DNA from: Bacteroides fragilis NCTC 9343
GTDB taxonomy: Bacteria; Bacteroidota; Bacteroidia; Bacteroidales; Bacteroidaceae
Direction: 5' to 3'
Assembly: GCF_000025985.1 (NCBI RefSeq)
Contig: NC_003228.3
Location: forward strand, 682,001 to 746,000
DNA: 64,000 bases
The translations under genes were made by a program, and so were the position numbers. Each line of letters begins with the position of its first letter. The first letter of the stretch is position 1. Shown here one piece after another: positions 19,009 to 28,755 of the stretch. The notes under the pieces are model-generated. The model saw only the letters and a list, made by a program, of their open reading frames with translations, did no database searches and was not told the DNA's origin.

Positions 19009-19683
19009 ATGGGAAAACTATATGTGGTACCGACACCGGTCGGAAATTTGGAGGATATGACATTCAGAGCTATTAAAGTTCTGAAGGAGGCCGACTTGAT
19101 TCTGGCTGAAGATACCCGTACTTCCGGAATCTTGCTGAAACACTTTGAAATTAAAAATGTAATGCAATCCCACCATAAGTTTAATGAACATAAAACGGTG
19201 GAGAGTGTTGTTAATAGAATAAAGGCAGGCGAAACAATCGCTTTGATTTCGGATGCTGGAACGCCGGGAATCTCTGATCCGGGCTTTCTTGTGGTTCGTG
19301 AATGTGTACGTAACGGTATCGAGGTGCAATGTTTGCCGGGTGCTACAGCTTTTGTTCCGGCATTGGTTGCGTCGGGATTGCCAAACGAGAAATTTTGTTT
19401 CGAAGGCTTTTTGCCTCAGAAGAAGGGGCGCATGACAAAGTTAAAATCACTGGTAGATGAACACAGGACGATGGTATTTTATGAATCACCCCATCGTTTG
19501 TTGAAAACGTTGACACAGTTTGCCGAATATTTCGGGCCTGAGCGCCAAGTGTCTGTATCTCGTGAGATTTCAAAGATTCACGAAGAAACGGTTCGCGGCA
19601 CTTTGAGTGAACTGATAGAACACTTTACCGCTACCGACCCTCGGGGCGAGATTGTGATTGTACTTGCAGGAATAGACGATTAA
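19009..19683 (+). CDS. rsmI: 16S rRNA (cytidine1402-2'-O)-methyltransferase
   Basis: The 224-residue protein starts MGKLYVVPTPVGNLEDMTFR and contains the conserved SAM-binding and fold motifs of RsmI: AEDTRTSG, LISDAGTPGISDPG, LPGATAFVPALVASGLP and FEGFLPQKKGR, with VFYESPHRLLKTL in the second half. It methylates the 2'-OH of C1402 in the ribosomal decoding centre, together with RsmH. It follows the preceding gene by 19 bases and is probably co-transcribed with it. The family is often slightly longer, but the C-terminus EIVIVLAG is complete. Confidence 0.96.
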   Translation: MGKLYVVPTPVGNLEDMTFRAIKVLKEADLILAEDTRTSGILLKHFEIKNVMQSHHKFNEHKTVESVVNRIKAGETIALISDAGTPGISDPGFLVVRECVRNGIEVQCLPGATAFVPALVASGLPNEKFCFEGFLPQKKGRMTKLKSLVDEHRTMVFYESPHRLLKTLTQFAEYFGPERQVSVSREISKIHEETVRGTLSELIEHFTATDPRGEIVIVLAGIDD

Positions 19684-19718
19684 TAATAACTTCATTTAAA
19701 AACGTAAAATGTAATCGT

Positions 19719-20576
19719 ATGAAAAAGTTAGCAATTTTATTAGTATGCGCAGCTATGTTGGCTTCGTGTAACGGCCTGGGTGGTGGAAGTAAAGACCTGA
19801 AGGCAGAAAATGATTCTCTTTTGATGGAGTTGACCCAGAGGAACGCCGAATTGGATGAAATGATGGGTACTTTCAATGAGGTTCAGGAAGGATTCCGTAA
19901 AATAAATGCAGCCGAGAGTCGCGTAGATTTGACTCGTGGAACTATCTCTGAGAACTCTGCTACTGCAAAACAGCAAATAGCATCTGATATCGAATTCATC
20001 ACAAAACAGATGGAAGAGAACAAGGCACAGATCGCTAAATTGCAGGCTATGTTGAAGAGTAGTAAGAATAATTCGGCACAGCTGAAGAAGGCTGTTGAGT
20101 CTTTGACTCAGGAATTGGTTGCCAAAACTCAACGTATTGAGGAACTTCAGGCTGAATTGGCTTCTAAGAATATCCGTATTCAGGAATTGGATGCCGCTGT
20201 AACCGGTCTGACTGCTGATAAAGAATCGTTGGCTGCCGAGAACGAAGCAAAAGCCAAGACCGTAGCTGAGCAGGATAAAGCAATTAATAGCGCATGGTTT
20301 GTGTTCGGTACCAAGTCGGAACTTAAGACTCAGAAGATTCTTGAAAAAGGAGATGTGCTGAAAAGTGCCGATTTTAACAAGGATTATTTTACTCAGATTG
20401 ATATCCGTACTACTAAGGAGATTAAGTTATATTCAAAACGTGCTGAGTTACTCACCACTCATCCTGCCAAATCTTATGAACTGGTTAAAGATGATAAGGG
20501 CCAGTTGACTCTGAAGATTACAAACCCGAAAGAATTCTGGAGTGTATCTAAGTATTTGGTTATCCAAGTTAAGTAA
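19719..20576 (+). CDS. Coiled-coil lipoprotein, Cbp1 family (collagen-binding adhesin-like)
   Basis: The 285-residue protein has a lipoprotein signal (LLVCAAMLASC, Cys17), a Gly-rich linker and a long coiled coil (about 28-190, heptads such as LKAENDSLLMELTQRNAELD and RIEELQAELASKNIRIQEL). A globular C-terminal domain of about 90 residues (SAWFVFGTKSELKTQKILEK to VIQVK) completes it. This matches the protein described in B. fragilis as the collagen type I-binding protein Cbp1, as I recall it. The adhesin role is thus knowledge of a relative, not proven here. It is followed by a strong terminator at 20605-20643. Confidence 0.75.
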   Translation: MKKLAILLVCAAMLASCNGLGGGSKDLKAENDSLLMELTQRNAELDEMMGTFNEVQEGFRKINAAESRVDLTRGTISENSATAKQQIASDIEFITKQMEENKAQIAKLQAMLKSSKNNSAQLKKAVESLTQELVAKTQRIEELQAELASKNIRIQELDAAVTGLTADKESLAAENEAKAKTVAEQDKAINSAWFVFGTKSELKTQKILEKGDVLKSADFNKDYFTQIDIRTTKEIKLYSKRAELLTTHPAKSYELVKDDKGQLTLKITNPKEFWSVSKYLVIQVK

Positions 20577-20604
20577 ATTGTATAAAATAATTATAGCTGA
20601 TAAG

Positions 20605-20643
20605 GGCACGGATTGCACAGCAAGTAGTCCGTGCCTTCTTTTT
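20605..20643 (+). terminator. Rho-independent terminator after the Cbp1-like gene
   Basis: Stem GGCACGGA (20605-20612) with TCCGTGCC (20628-20635), followed by TTCTTTTT. It lies 28 bases after the stop codon. Confidence 0.88.
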
Positions 20644-20665
20644 GAACTGTACCCGATACTTTAAT

Positions 20666-21358
20666 ATGAAATATAAGAACCTGTTTTTTGATTTGGATGA
20701 TACTCTTTGGGCCTTTTCTCAAAATGCGTATGATACGTTTGAGGAAGTTTATGACAAATATAGACTGGGACAGTATTTCGATTCGTTCTCTCATTTTTAT
20801 TCTCTTTACCAAAGACGGAATACGGAGCTGTGGGTTGAGTACGGAAACGGACAGGTGACTAAAGAGGAACTGAACCGACAGCGTTTTTTATATCCTTTAC
20901 AAGCTGTTGGTATAGATAATGAAATGCTTGCAAAACGTTATTCTGATGATTTTTTCTCGATCATTCCTACTAAAAGTCGGTTAATGCCGTATGCAGAAGA
21001 GGTACTTTCGTATTTGGCACCCAAATATAATCTATATATTCTTTCAAATGGCTTTAGAGAGTTGCAATCCCGCAAGATGCGTTCGTCAGGTATCGATACC
21101 TATTTTAATAAAATAATTCTTTCGGAGGATCTGGGGGTGATGAAGCCTTGGCCGGAAATATTTTATTTTGCTTTGTCGGCTACACAGTCCGAACTGCGTG
21201 AATCGCTAATGATAGGTGATAGTTGGGAAGCGGATATTACAGGTGCCAATGGCATAGGGATGCATCAGGCTTATTATAATGTGTCTGGGCGTGCCGATTT
21301 TCCGTTCCGTCCTACTTATTTAGTGACTGATTTGAAAGAGTTGATGGAACTATTGTAA
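20666..21358 (+). CDS. HAD-superfamily phosphatase, YjjG-like pyrimidine nucleotidase
   Basis: The start at 20666 (MKYKNLFFDLDDTLW) gives 230 residues and places the catalytic DxDxT motif (Asp9, Asp11, Thr13) at the expected distance from the N-terminus. The other HAD motifs are LSNG (motif II Ser, YILSNGFREL), the Lys in LGVMKPWPEIF (motif III) and GDSWEADITGA (motif IV). The helical cap between motifs I and II is of the subclass I type. Relatives named YjjG remove phosphate from non-canonical pyrimidine nucleotides; exact substrate specificity here is inferred. Confidence 0.85.
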   Translation: MKYKNLFFDLDDTLWAFSQNAYDTFEEVYDKYRLGQYFDSFSHFYSLYQRRNTELWVEYGNGQVTKEELNRQRFLYPLQAVGIDNEMLAKRYSDDFFSIIPTKSRLMPYAEEVLSYLAPKYNLYILSNGFRELQSRKMRSSGIDTYFNKIILSEDLGVMKPWPEIFYFALSATQSELRESLMIGDSWEADITGANGIGMHQAYYNVSGRADFPFRPTYLVTDLKELMELL

Positions 21359-21383
21359 CATTTATAGATATATTGTATTTTTG
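21352..21383 (+). promoter_or_regulatory. Promoter of the MarC-family gene
   Basis: ATTG (21352-21355), a 20-base gap and TATTTTTG (21376-21383) match the Bacteroides promoter pattern. The start codon at 21415 follows 31 bases later. The -33 box overlaps the end of the preceding gene. Confidence 0.6.
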
Positions 21384-21414
21384 CGTTCAATATAGAACGC
21401 ATAAAAATACAACT

Positions 21415-22059
21415 ATGGACACTCTCTTACCTTTCGCTTTACTCTGTTTTACCTCTTTCTTTACGTTGACTAACCCCTTGGGAACAATGCCTGTCTTTTT
21501 AACCATGACCCATGGTATGACTGATAAGGAGCGACAAGCTGTTGTTCGCCGTGCTACTTTCGTTTCGTTTATCACTTTAATGGTATTTGTTTTTGCCGGA
21601 CAATTCCTTTTTAAGTTCTTTGGTATTTCTACCAATGGATTCCGTATTGCAGGTGGGGTTATCATTTTTAAGATTGGTTTTGATATGTTGCAGGCCCGGT
21701 ATACTCCAATGAAATTGAAAGACGAAGAGATTAAAACTTATGCGGATGATATTTCGATTACTCCACTTGCCATACCGATGCTTTGTGGTCCGGGCGCAAT
21801 AGCAAATGCTATCGTGCTAATGGAAGATGCCCATACGATTGAGATGAAGGGAACGCTAATTGGCATTATTGCTTTGATTTATTTTATTACTTTTCTGATA
21901 TTGCGCGCTTCTACCCGATTGGTCAAAGTGTTGGGCGAAACGGGAAACAATGTGATGATGCGTTTGATGGGGCTTATCCTGATGGTGATTGCAGTCGAGT
22001 GTTTTGTTAGTGGATTACACCCGATATTGGTAGGTATCTTGAAAGAAGGGCTGCTTTAA
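21415..22059 (+). CDS. MarC family integral membrane protein
   Basis: The start at 21415 (MDTLLPFALLCFTSFFTLTN) gives 214 residues, the family length; the longer frame from 21373 overlaps the promoter. Six membrane segments are visible, with the family motifs NPLGTMPVFLTMTHG near the N-terminus and ITPLAIPMLCGPGAIANAIV in the middle. MarC proteins are inner-membrane proteins of unsettled function; the older link to multiple antibiotic resistance was not upheld. The gene is followed by a bidirectional terminator shared with the convergent SusD of cassette A. Confidence 0.9.
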   Translation: MDTLLPFALLCFTSFFTLTNPLGTMPVFLTMTHGMTDKERQAVVRRATFVSFITLMVFVFAGQFLFKFFGISTNGFRIAGGVIIFKIGFDMLQARYTPMKLKDEEIKTYADDISITPLAIPMLCGPGAIANAIVLMEDAHTIEMKGTLIGIIALIYFITFLILRASTRLVKVLGETGNNVMMRLMGLILMVIAVECFVSGLHPILVGILKEGLL

Positions 22060-22089
22060 ATAAAGAATTGGATATTATTTAAGGAATAA

Positions 22090-22127
22090 AATGCCCGGAT
22101 TACATAGTGCAATCCGGGCATTCTTTT
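22090..22127. terminator. Bidirectional terminator between the MarC gene and shufflon cassette A
   Basis: A perfect 12-base-pair stem (22090-22101 AATGCCCGGATT with 22111-22122) is followed by TCTTTT on the plus strand and by a T-rich stretch on the minus strand. It serves the convergent genes ending at 22059 and 22163. Confidence 0.85.
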
Positions 22128-22162
22128 CGATTGGGTCAATACTTTAGAAAGTATTCTTTTAA

Positions 22163-23758
22163 TTAGCGGCTACCACCGGCCCACCAAACTGGATCGGTAT
22201 ATACATACTGACCGTTTCCGAAGGCGGCTTCTACGTTCGGGTTTGCACTTACGTCATCTGCTCCATAAGGTGCGCGAAGCGGGAATTTATAGGGATTGTC
22301 TAGTTTGATGTACTCTTCACCCATTGCTTTCAAACGACGTACATCGTTGTAACATTCTGTTGTTTCGCCGAAAGCTCCAAGGAATGCAATATATTTCTGT
22401 ACCATTACCTCTTTTACCGGATTGGCATCGAACAATGGTTTTACATTGTTTGTGAAATACTCTTCTGCTTCAGTAGCTGTAATCGCTTTAGTAGTTTCTT
22501 TAACACCTCCGTAAATTTCTACTGTGGGGGCGCTGAATGCAGCTGAAACTCCTGTCTCGGCATTTGCAATAGCTGCTACTACAGCATCTTTTAAAGCTTC
22601 GGCTGCCTCGTCTTTTCTATTTAACCGAGCTAATGCTTCAGCTTTCAGGAAGAGTAACTCATGATAGCTCATAAGTAAGGTCGGACATGTCTGTGAATAT
22701 ACGAATATAGGAGTGTTATATGTATACTTAACAGGCTCTGCTGTACCATTGTCAGCCATTAAGAATCTAGGGTCGTCAGCACCTGTTACTTGGACAGATA
22801 CGGCTTTATCTTCTTCAGTTGTCATACCCTGACCAATACAGAAGATGCGGCGTAGTCTCGGGTCGTTACGTTCAATCAACTTATCTGCGAAACTTTTGCT
22901 GGCTGCTAATCCGTCACGACTCCATTGGAAGTCAAATAGGGGGTTGATGTTTGTTGCATCATAGATAGCAAATGCGGCCTGCTCCTCAATAGATGTATAT
23001 GATTTGTCCACATACTCTAATATCTTCTGTAAATCGGCTTCTTTTGAAGAAGAACGAGCTAGTAGGTGCATTGTATAGCGAGCTTTCAATCCATAGGCAA
23101 GTTTTAACCAAGCTTCGCCTTTACCCCCATATATAAAATCATAGTCTCTTATCTTGTCACTTTTATCACCTTTAGGTAGATCGGTTATTGCAGCATCCAG
23201 ATATTCCATAATATCAGTATAAATTGCTTCCTGTTTGTCTAATTCCGGAGTCAGAAACTGAGGTTGTCCGTTTGCTAATTCGGGAAGGGCAGCCTGGCTG
23301 AAAGGAGTGTCACCGAATGAGTCTGCGATCAGTCCGGCATTAATTGCTGCCAATACTTCACCGATACCTTTTGTCGTATAATTGCCCGTAACTTCATTAG
23401 AACTGATATTAATAGCGATACGTGCATTCTTCAATGTAGAGTATAAATTGCCCCATACATTGTTAAAAGTAGAGGATGCCGAGGGCTCTCCGTTACGTTT
23501 CTCCGCATTTGCCAATTGGTTATCCACTCCAACCATATGTTCTACATAAGTAGAATAATATGTATTAAAGTCACCTCCGATGTTGCTAAATGCGGTTGCT
23601 GTGATTACATCCGCCAAAATGAATTTGGCAGGAACACTGGTTGTATGGTCTTTGTCTTTATTGATGTTGTCCATTGTGTCTTCCGAGCAGGAAGCAAATG
23701 CAACGGAAATCAATGCCACAGACAAGATACCTTTTGATAAATTAAATATTGATTTCAT
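22163..23758 (-). CDS. SusD/RagB family lipoprotein of shufflon cassette A (SusD-like_2 type)
   Basis: The 531-residue lipoprotein (signal ending SVAFASC) starts its mature part SEDTMDNINKDKDHTTSVPAKFILADVI, which is the SusD-like_2 pattern rather than classical SusD. Alpha-helical repeats and the C-terminal region (YNDVRRLKAMGEEYI, PLRAPYG) are intact. It follows SusC body A by 11 bases on the minus strand. It has its own start codon but no visible promoter, so it depends on a promoter arriving at the crossover site 26726-26751. In the present arrangement it should be silent. Confidence 0.9.
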   Translation of the reverse strand: MKSIFNLSKGILSVALISVAFASCSEDTMDNINKDKDHTTSVPAKFILADVITATAFSNIGGDFNTYYSTYVEHMVGVDNQLANAEKRNGEPSASSTFNNVWGNLYSTLKNARIAINISSNEVTGNYTTKGIGEVLAAINAGLIADSFGDTPFSQAALPELANGQPQFLTPELDKQEAIYTDIMEYLDAAITDLPKGDKSDKIRDYDFIYGGKGEAWLKLAYGLKARYTMHLLARSSSKEADLQKILEYVDKSYTSIEEQAAFAIYDATNINPLFDFQWSRDGLAASKSFADKLIERNDPRLRRIFCIGQGMTTEEDKAVSVQVTGADDPRFLMADNGTAEPVKYTYNTPIFVYSQTCPTLLMSYHELLFLKAEALARLNRKDEAAEALKDAVVAAIANAETGVSAAFSAPTVEIYGGVKETTKAITATEAEEYFTNNVKPLFDANPVKEVMVQKYIAFLGAFGETTECYNDVRRLKAMGEEYIKLDNPYKFPLRAPYGADDVSANPNVEAAFGNGQYVYTDPVWWAGGSR

Positions 23759-23769
23759 TTTTGTCCTTT

Positions 23770-26736
23770 TTAGAATTTAACTGTAATACCAAAACCATAG
23801 CTTGATGTTCCCGGAAGAGAGAAACGCTCAAAGGCACCGGCCATGTTGTTGTTTCCCTGTGATGATTCGGGGTCAATACCATTATCCATTTCTGACCAAA
23901 GCAACAGGTTACGTGCAAAGACATTCACTGTAACTCCTAAATAAGATTTATTCAGTACCGGATAGCTGAGGGCGATTTCACGTAGTTTCAGGAATGAAGA
24001 ACCATATACTCCGGCCTCAGAGATTGTACTCAGTCTGTCGAAATAGTTATAAGCATTTTCACCGCTGATTTTAATATCGTTGGGTGCATAAGAACCGTCG
24101 GCTAATTGTTTAACGGCTGGTTTCTCAAAGTAGAAGTGATCTGCTTTACGATAGTCTGCTGATTTCTGAGTAACACCGTAATAATCGAGTGTTGAAACGG
24201 ATCCGGCATACATGCATCCACCTTGTTTCCAATCGAGTACGGCCGAAAGACGGAATTTGTAGAATTCAAATGTTGTATTGAAGCCCATTCTGAAGTCCGG
24301 AGATACATTTCCTAATACTCTGTTTTCACCTAATGTCGGCATACCGTTTTCATCTACGACAATCTGGCCTTCCTCGTTTCTTTGATAGCTTGTACCATAG
24401 ATAACCGGGAATTTGTCTCCTGCGCTCAAACGTACCTGCGGATCAACAAAACCTCCTAACATGATGCTTGATACACCGGGCGCCAGTTTATCAACGTAGT
24501 TATCGATTTTTGAGAAGTTAAATGCAAAATCCCAGTTGAAGTTCTTTGTCTGAATTGGATTCACACTCAAAGTGATTTCGTGTGAATTGGTATGTACGGA
24601 ACCACCATTGGTGATCAATTCGCTATATCCGGTAGAAGTAGCCAAGGGTACTTCGAAAATCTGATCTTTCACATTCTGGCGAGAATAGGTGTAATTCAGT
24701 GAGATCAAACCATTCCAGAAGCTGAAGTCTGCACCGATTTCGTATGATTTGGTGTTTTGGGGTTTCAGATTCGGATCATAAATCTTGTAGTATGGGATAT
24801 ATGAGCTGATTGATCCGATAGGATATTGTATAGGAGTACCTGATGAGAATCCGCCGCCGTAAACCGGTGTTCTATAGTAAGAAGGATAATAGGTACCTGC
24901 CTGACCTACTTCTGCATAAGAAGCACGGATTTTACCATAAGTCAAAACATCGTTTTTCAATGCTTCCAGTTCGGTAAAAATGAAACCGAGTGAAACTGAA
25001 GGATAAGTGAATGAACGGTTGTTGCGTGGCATAGACGAAACAATATCATTGCGGACAGTTGCATTCAAATACAACATGTTACGGTATGCTAATGAAATGT
25101 TACCGAAATTACCAACGGTACGCTCGCGATGATAGGTTCCTGTAGACGAATAGATTGATGCGTTAGCTATATGGTTCCATCCCGGGAAATTGAAGTTACT
25201 TCCGAGATTGTATTTGTATTTTGAAGAATTATCGACTAATTCATTACCATATAACACGTTTAAATCAAGTTCCGGAGTGATTTTCCAGTCATAAGTAACA
25301 GTTAACAATGAATTTATTTCATTGTTTGTAACGCTTTGCTCTTCAATGCTACCTGTTCCGTTGGAGTGTCCATATCCCCATGTGTCGGTATAGTTAGTGG
25401 TATAAGCATCGGTACCTAACTGGTATTTTACATCCAGTTTATGATCCTCGGTACCGAAATCGGTAGAATACTTAGCGAATGCATTTCCAAAGAAACGTTG
25501 GGTACGTTCTTTAAAAGAGTTGTTTTCAACTGCCCAATAAGCACCGTCGAAACCGGTTGTAGAGCGATACGTGTTCTGAGTATAAGGGTCACCTTCAGCG
25601 TGTGATGGGATACCGCCTAAATCGTAGCTTGACGGTGCACCGTATACCGTTGCCATGATACCGTTGTTGGCGCCGGTCTGTTTCTTGATTTTAGAGTAAA
25701 CGAAGTTTCCGTTGAAACCAGTTGACCAATTCTTGCTCAGCTGAGCTTGTGCAGTCAGTTTTGCATTATAACGATCCATACCGGTTGAAGGTACAATACC
25801 GTTTGCTGTAGTGCTGCCTAATGACAAAGAATAACTTCCTTTATCAAGGCTTTGTGCTACGTTTGCACTGCTGTTCCAGGTAACACCTGTATTGAAGAAA
25901 TCTTTAGCATTGTCGTATGCACGGGGAGTAGCCCATGGGTCCAGTCCTGCCTTGGCACGTTGGTCTACATAATATTGTCCCTGATGCTTTCCGAATTTCT
26001 GAGTGTAACTGTTGTCTGTGTTACCACCATATTTAGGGTCATTGGCAAGTTCTGAAATCAGAGGTCCCCATGAACGAGAGTCAGACGGGCTAAAAGCACC
26101 GTTGAATCCTTGTGCGAATTCTTTTTGGAAATCGGGCATGGTAGAGACCTTATCGAATGAAAGACCTGTATTGATTGTAACTTCCGGTTTACCTTTACGT
26201 GCGCCTTTACCGCTCTTGGTGGTGATTACTACCACACCGTTTGATGCACGCATACCATACAGAGCAGAAGCAGCCTGGCCTTTCAGGATGTTGATGCTCT
26301 CAATGTCATTCGGGTCGATATCTACCGCACGGTTCGCATAGTCGGAGCCTGTAACAGAGTTGAAAGTGTCCAAGTCAGTAGATGATGAGATAGGCATACC
26401 ATCTACTACGTACAATGGAGTATTATCTCCTGTAAATGAACGTGAACCGCGAATAGTCATTTTAGAAGAAGCACCCGGCATACCTGATGACGGAGATATT
26501 TCCACTCCTGAAACCTTACCTTGCAAAGCGCTGGAAAGGTTGCTGCTTGAAGCCTGAGTCAGCTTATCTCCTTTAACATCCTGCACAGCATATCCTAACG
26601 CTTTTTTCTCTTTTGAGATACCCATTGCTGTTACTACAACTTCGTCAAGTGCCTTAGCATCAGTCTTTAATATCACTTTGATTACCGGTGCAATTGCTAC
26701 CTCAGCAGTCTGCATTCCGATGTACGAAATCTGCAA
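23770..26736 (-). CDS. SusC-like receptor body of shufflon cassette A, silent: no promoter, signal peptide or N-terminal domain
   Basis: The frame codes for 988 residues counted from a TTG codon inside the crossover site; there is no ATG start, signal peptide or carboxypeptidase-like N-terminal domain. It begins LQISYIGMQTAEVAIAP, then has the TonB-box-like LDEVVVTAMG, a complete plug (SALQGKVSGVEIS, MTIRGSRSF, LYVVDGMPI, ASALYGMRASNGVVVITTK) and a full barrel ending SYGFGITVKF. Joined at the site to the 72-residue leader of the expressed gene (33846-34061), it would be a normal 1060-residue SusC in frame. It is therefore a stored cassette, not a decayed gene. Confidence 0.9.
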   Translation of the reverse strand: MQISYIGMQTAEVAIAPVIKVILKTDAKALDEVVVTAMGISKEKKALGYAVQDVKGDKLTQASSSNLSSALQGKVSGVEISPSSGMPGASSKMTIRGSRSFTGDNTPLYVVDGMPISSSTDLDTFNSVTGSDYANRAVDIDPNDIESINILKGQAASALYGMRASNGVVVITTKSGKGARKGKPEVTINTGLSFDKVSTMPDFQKEFAQGFNGAFSPSDSRSWGPLISELANDPKYGGNTDNSYTQKFGKHQGQYYVDQRAKAGLDPWATPRAYDNAKDFFNTGVTWNSSANVAQSLDKGSYSLSLGSTTANGIVPSTGMDRYNAKLTAQAQLSKNWSTGFNGNFVYSKIKKQTGANNGIMATVYGAPSSYDLGGIPSHAEGDPYTQNTYRSTTGFDGAYWAVENNSFKERTQRFFGNAFAKYSTDFGTEDHKLDVKYQLGTDAYTTNYTDTWGYGHSNGTGSIEEQSVTNNEINSLLTVTYDWKITPELDLNVLYGNELVDNSSKYKYNLGSNFNFPGWNHIANASIYSSTGTYHRERTVGNFGNISLAYRNMLYLNATVRNDIVSSMPRNNRSFTYPSVSLGFIFTELEALKNDVLTYGKIRASYAEVGQAGTYYPSYYRTPVYGGGFSSGTPIQYPIGSISSYIPYYKIYDPNLKPQNTKSYEIGADFSFWNGLISLNYTYSRQNVKDQIFEVPLATSTGYSELITNGGSVHTNSHEITLSVNPIQTKNFNWDFAFNFSKIDNYVDKLAPGVSSIMLGGFVDPQVRLSAGDKFPVIYGTSYQRNEEGQIVVDENGMPTLGENRVLGNVSPDFRMGFNTTFEFYKFRLSAVLDWKQGGCMYAGSVSTLDYYGVTQKSADYRKADHFYFEKPAVKQLADGSYAPNDIKISGENAYNYFDRLSTISEAGVYGSSFLKLREIALSYPVLNKSYLGVTVNVFARNLLLWSEMDNGIDPESSQGNNNMAGAFERFSLPGTSSYGFGITVKF

Positions 26737-26751
26737 AGTCTTTGCAGAACT
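26726..26751 (-). repeat. Shufflon crossover site 1 (cassette A)
   Basis: The 26-base segment contains the palindrome TCTGCAAAGACTTTGCAGA (minus strand, core 26730-26748): nine-base arms around a single central base. The same 26 bases occur at 31589-31614, 34047-34072 and 38940-38965. In frame it encodes S-S-A-K-T-L-Q-I. Orientation is opposite to the expressed site, so recombination with it inverts about 7.3 kb. Confidence 0.9.
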
Positions 26752-27152
26752 GTAACACGATCTAACTTCCTTATAATGTGATTGTTATCAACGGTAATTG
26801 AACTTAGTAAAAACACACAAAGCTTGCGTTAGTTATTTGATAATCAATTAGATAATGTAATCTAAAATTTTAAAAGACTTCATGTGATACATTATATAGT
26901 ACTCACAATATCTTGATAACAGTCTAAAACTCAATGCTATAATGTTTGTTCATTTCAATAATAAATCTACCATTTTTATTCTTCAGATAATATCTCAATT
27001 TTACATGTATATATTTCTGATAAAATTTCTAATTGTAGAGAATTTTACCTTTCTTCAATTTTTGCACAAAATAAATGTTGAATATTCTCTTAAATATCTT
27101 CTGATTTGAGAGGTTCTGTTCTTACTTTGTCCAGCATAATCATATAGATATA
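26752..27152. other. Noncoding flank of crossover site 1
   Basis: An AT-rich stretch without a supported gene. On the minus strand it holds AATCACATTATAAGGAAGTTAG (26762-26783 as complement) and ACTAAGTTCAAT (26797-26808 as complement). Related or identical sequences lie at the same distances in front of the cassette D site. Confidence 0.6.
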
Positions 27153-27200
27153 AATAATAAGACTACTATATCCAGTTTCAGATATAGTAGCCTTATTATT
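27153..27200 (-). terminator. Terminator after cassette B SusD
   Basis: A 20-base stem (27153-27172 with 27181-27200; one A/C mismatch) with an eight-base loop lies 31 bases beyond the SusD stop and is followed on the minus strand by TTTATATC. Confidence 0.7.
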
Positions 27201-27231
27201 AAATGGTAAATACAGATTATATTTCCCTTGA

Positions 27232-28734
27232 TTAATATCCTGTATTCTGCTGATCTTTCATTGACGGATTTGCATCAATTTCATCTTGAGGAATTGGTAA
27301 TAAAGTCTTGTAGAAATCACGATTAAAACTACGTGCTTCCTCTTTCAATGCTTGTTGCCAGCCTTGGTCTTCTTTCGATGTATAACGAATAACGGTTTCA
27401 TTATTACGCATTGCATCAAAAAAGCGATGTCCTTCACCTATTAATTCTTTTCTTCTCTCTAATAAAACTCTATCTACTGTAACGGTTGTACCCTTTACTG
27501 TTTTATTCGGATTAGCCCGTTTAACAATTGCATCCAAATATTCTACAGCTTTATCATTCTGATTCCCTAGCTTGGCAGCAGCCTCTGCTGCATTTAAATA
27601 TACCTCAGACAAACGGACTAACGGAACATTATTATAACGTAAATCGCTCAGTCCATCTGCTGGATATTTGTTCAGAAATACAGTATTTGTCCCATATAAT
27701 TTCTTGAAATCTTTAGTGGTTGGAGCTAAAAACACACCCAAACGTACGTCATTCGGATCTTCATTAAGTAGATCGAGAAATTTTTTAGTGGCAATTATGT
27801 CTGCATACCCATCTTCATTATATAAGTAAGCAATACCTTCACGATCTGTCCAGTCTGTGGAACCGGTGATAGCTATTTCAAAAAGCATCTCGTTAGAATG
27901 AACTCCACTTATTTTACTCCATGCACCCACATATTCTTCATTCTTCCAAAGTTTATAAGGAGAATTTTTAATGATATCTTCAGCAACATCCAATGATTTT
28001 TGATTATCACCTTGAGTTAAGTATACTCTTGATAATAAAGCCTTTGCTGCCCATAAATTAATATATCCCGGGGTAGAAGATTCTGATAGCGCCTTAGAAT
28101 TTATAGCTTCATTCAAATCTTTAATCACTTGTGTGTAGACCTCAGAAACTGTATTTCTGATTAACTTACTATCTGAACCTAATACTGTGGTAACCACAGG
28201 AATACCCAAAGAGTTGGGAGCATCAGGGGCTGTATATGTTTTACCGTATACACGTACCAAATCAAAATGAGCCATAGCCCGAGCAACTTTTGCTTCTGCT
28301 GCATATTGGGCAATAATATCCGCAGCCTCTTCTTTATCAGTCAGTTTTCCACTTTCTGCAGCTTCAATAATTCGGTTTGCGCGTCCAATCACAATATAAG
28401 GTGTTTGCCAGATACTGGGTGCATTATCAGCTGTTGAATAGGTCATATCATAACATAGCTGAGAACGGCTGCCGGACTTTTCCGTTTGCATATCTTCACC
28501 TCGTACCTCACCGTAATAAAACATACGGGCAGCATAATAGTCCTTAAAGTCGGATGTTCCTTTAATTATCTGATACATACCGGCGCGCACAGAAGAAAGG
28601 TCAGCACTTGTAGTGACAGCCTCATCTGCTTCGACTTGATCGCCTGGTTCTACATCCAACCAATTGTTTACACACGAAGATAGGCCGATGATTAAAGTAG
28701 CACCTATCAATGCTTTATATATTGTACTCTTCAT
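27232..28734 (-). CDS. SusD family lipoprotein of shufflon cassette B
   Basis: The 500-residue lipoprotein has a signal ending IIGLSSC and the typical start NNWLDVEPGDQV. SusD hallmarks include ARAMAHFDLVRVYGK, NLWAAKALLSRVYL, LLERRKELIGEGHRFFDAMR and LLPIPQDEID. It lies 21 bases after SusC body B. It is clearly a paralogue of the cassette C SusD (shared AARMFYYGEVR/DVR, SSCYEM/QLCYDM region, SPYKLW.NEEYV.AW). Like A it lacks its own promoter and should be silent now. Base composition is visibly richer in A+T than in the cassette A and D genes. Confidence 0.92.
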   Translation of the reverse strand: MKSTIYKALIGATLIIGLSSCVNNWLDVEPGDQVEADEAVTTSADLSSVRAGMYQIIKGTSDFKDYYAARMFYYGEVRGEDMQTEKSGSRSQLCYDMTYSTADNAPSIWQTPYIVIGRANRIIEAAESGKLTDKEEAADIIAQYAAEAKVARAMAHFDLVRVYGKTYTAPDAPNSLGIPVVTTVLGSDSKLIRNTVSEVYTQVIKDLNEAINSKALSESSTPGYINLWAAKALLSRVYLTQGDNQKSLDVAEDIIKNSPYKLWKNEEYVGAWSKISGVHSNEMLFEIAITGSTDWTDREGIAYLYNEDGYADIIATKKFLDLLNEDPNDVRLGVFLAPTTKDFKKLYGTNTVFLNKYPADGLSDLRYNNVPLVRLSEVYLNAAEAAAKLGNQNDKAVEYLDAIVKRANPNKTVKGTTVTVDRVLLERRKELIGEGHRFFDAMRNNETVIRYTSKEDQGWQQALKEEARSFNRDFYKTLLPIPQDEIDANPSMKDQQNTGY

Positions 28735-28755
28735 ACTTATTTTCTTTTTAGATTA

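Noticed and set aside
23770..26736. Reading SusC body A (and bodies B and D) as 5'-truncated pseudogenes
   Set aside because: All three are cut at precisely the same site, stay open to the end, keep all functional motifs and are flanked by a recombinase; stored cassettes explain this better.
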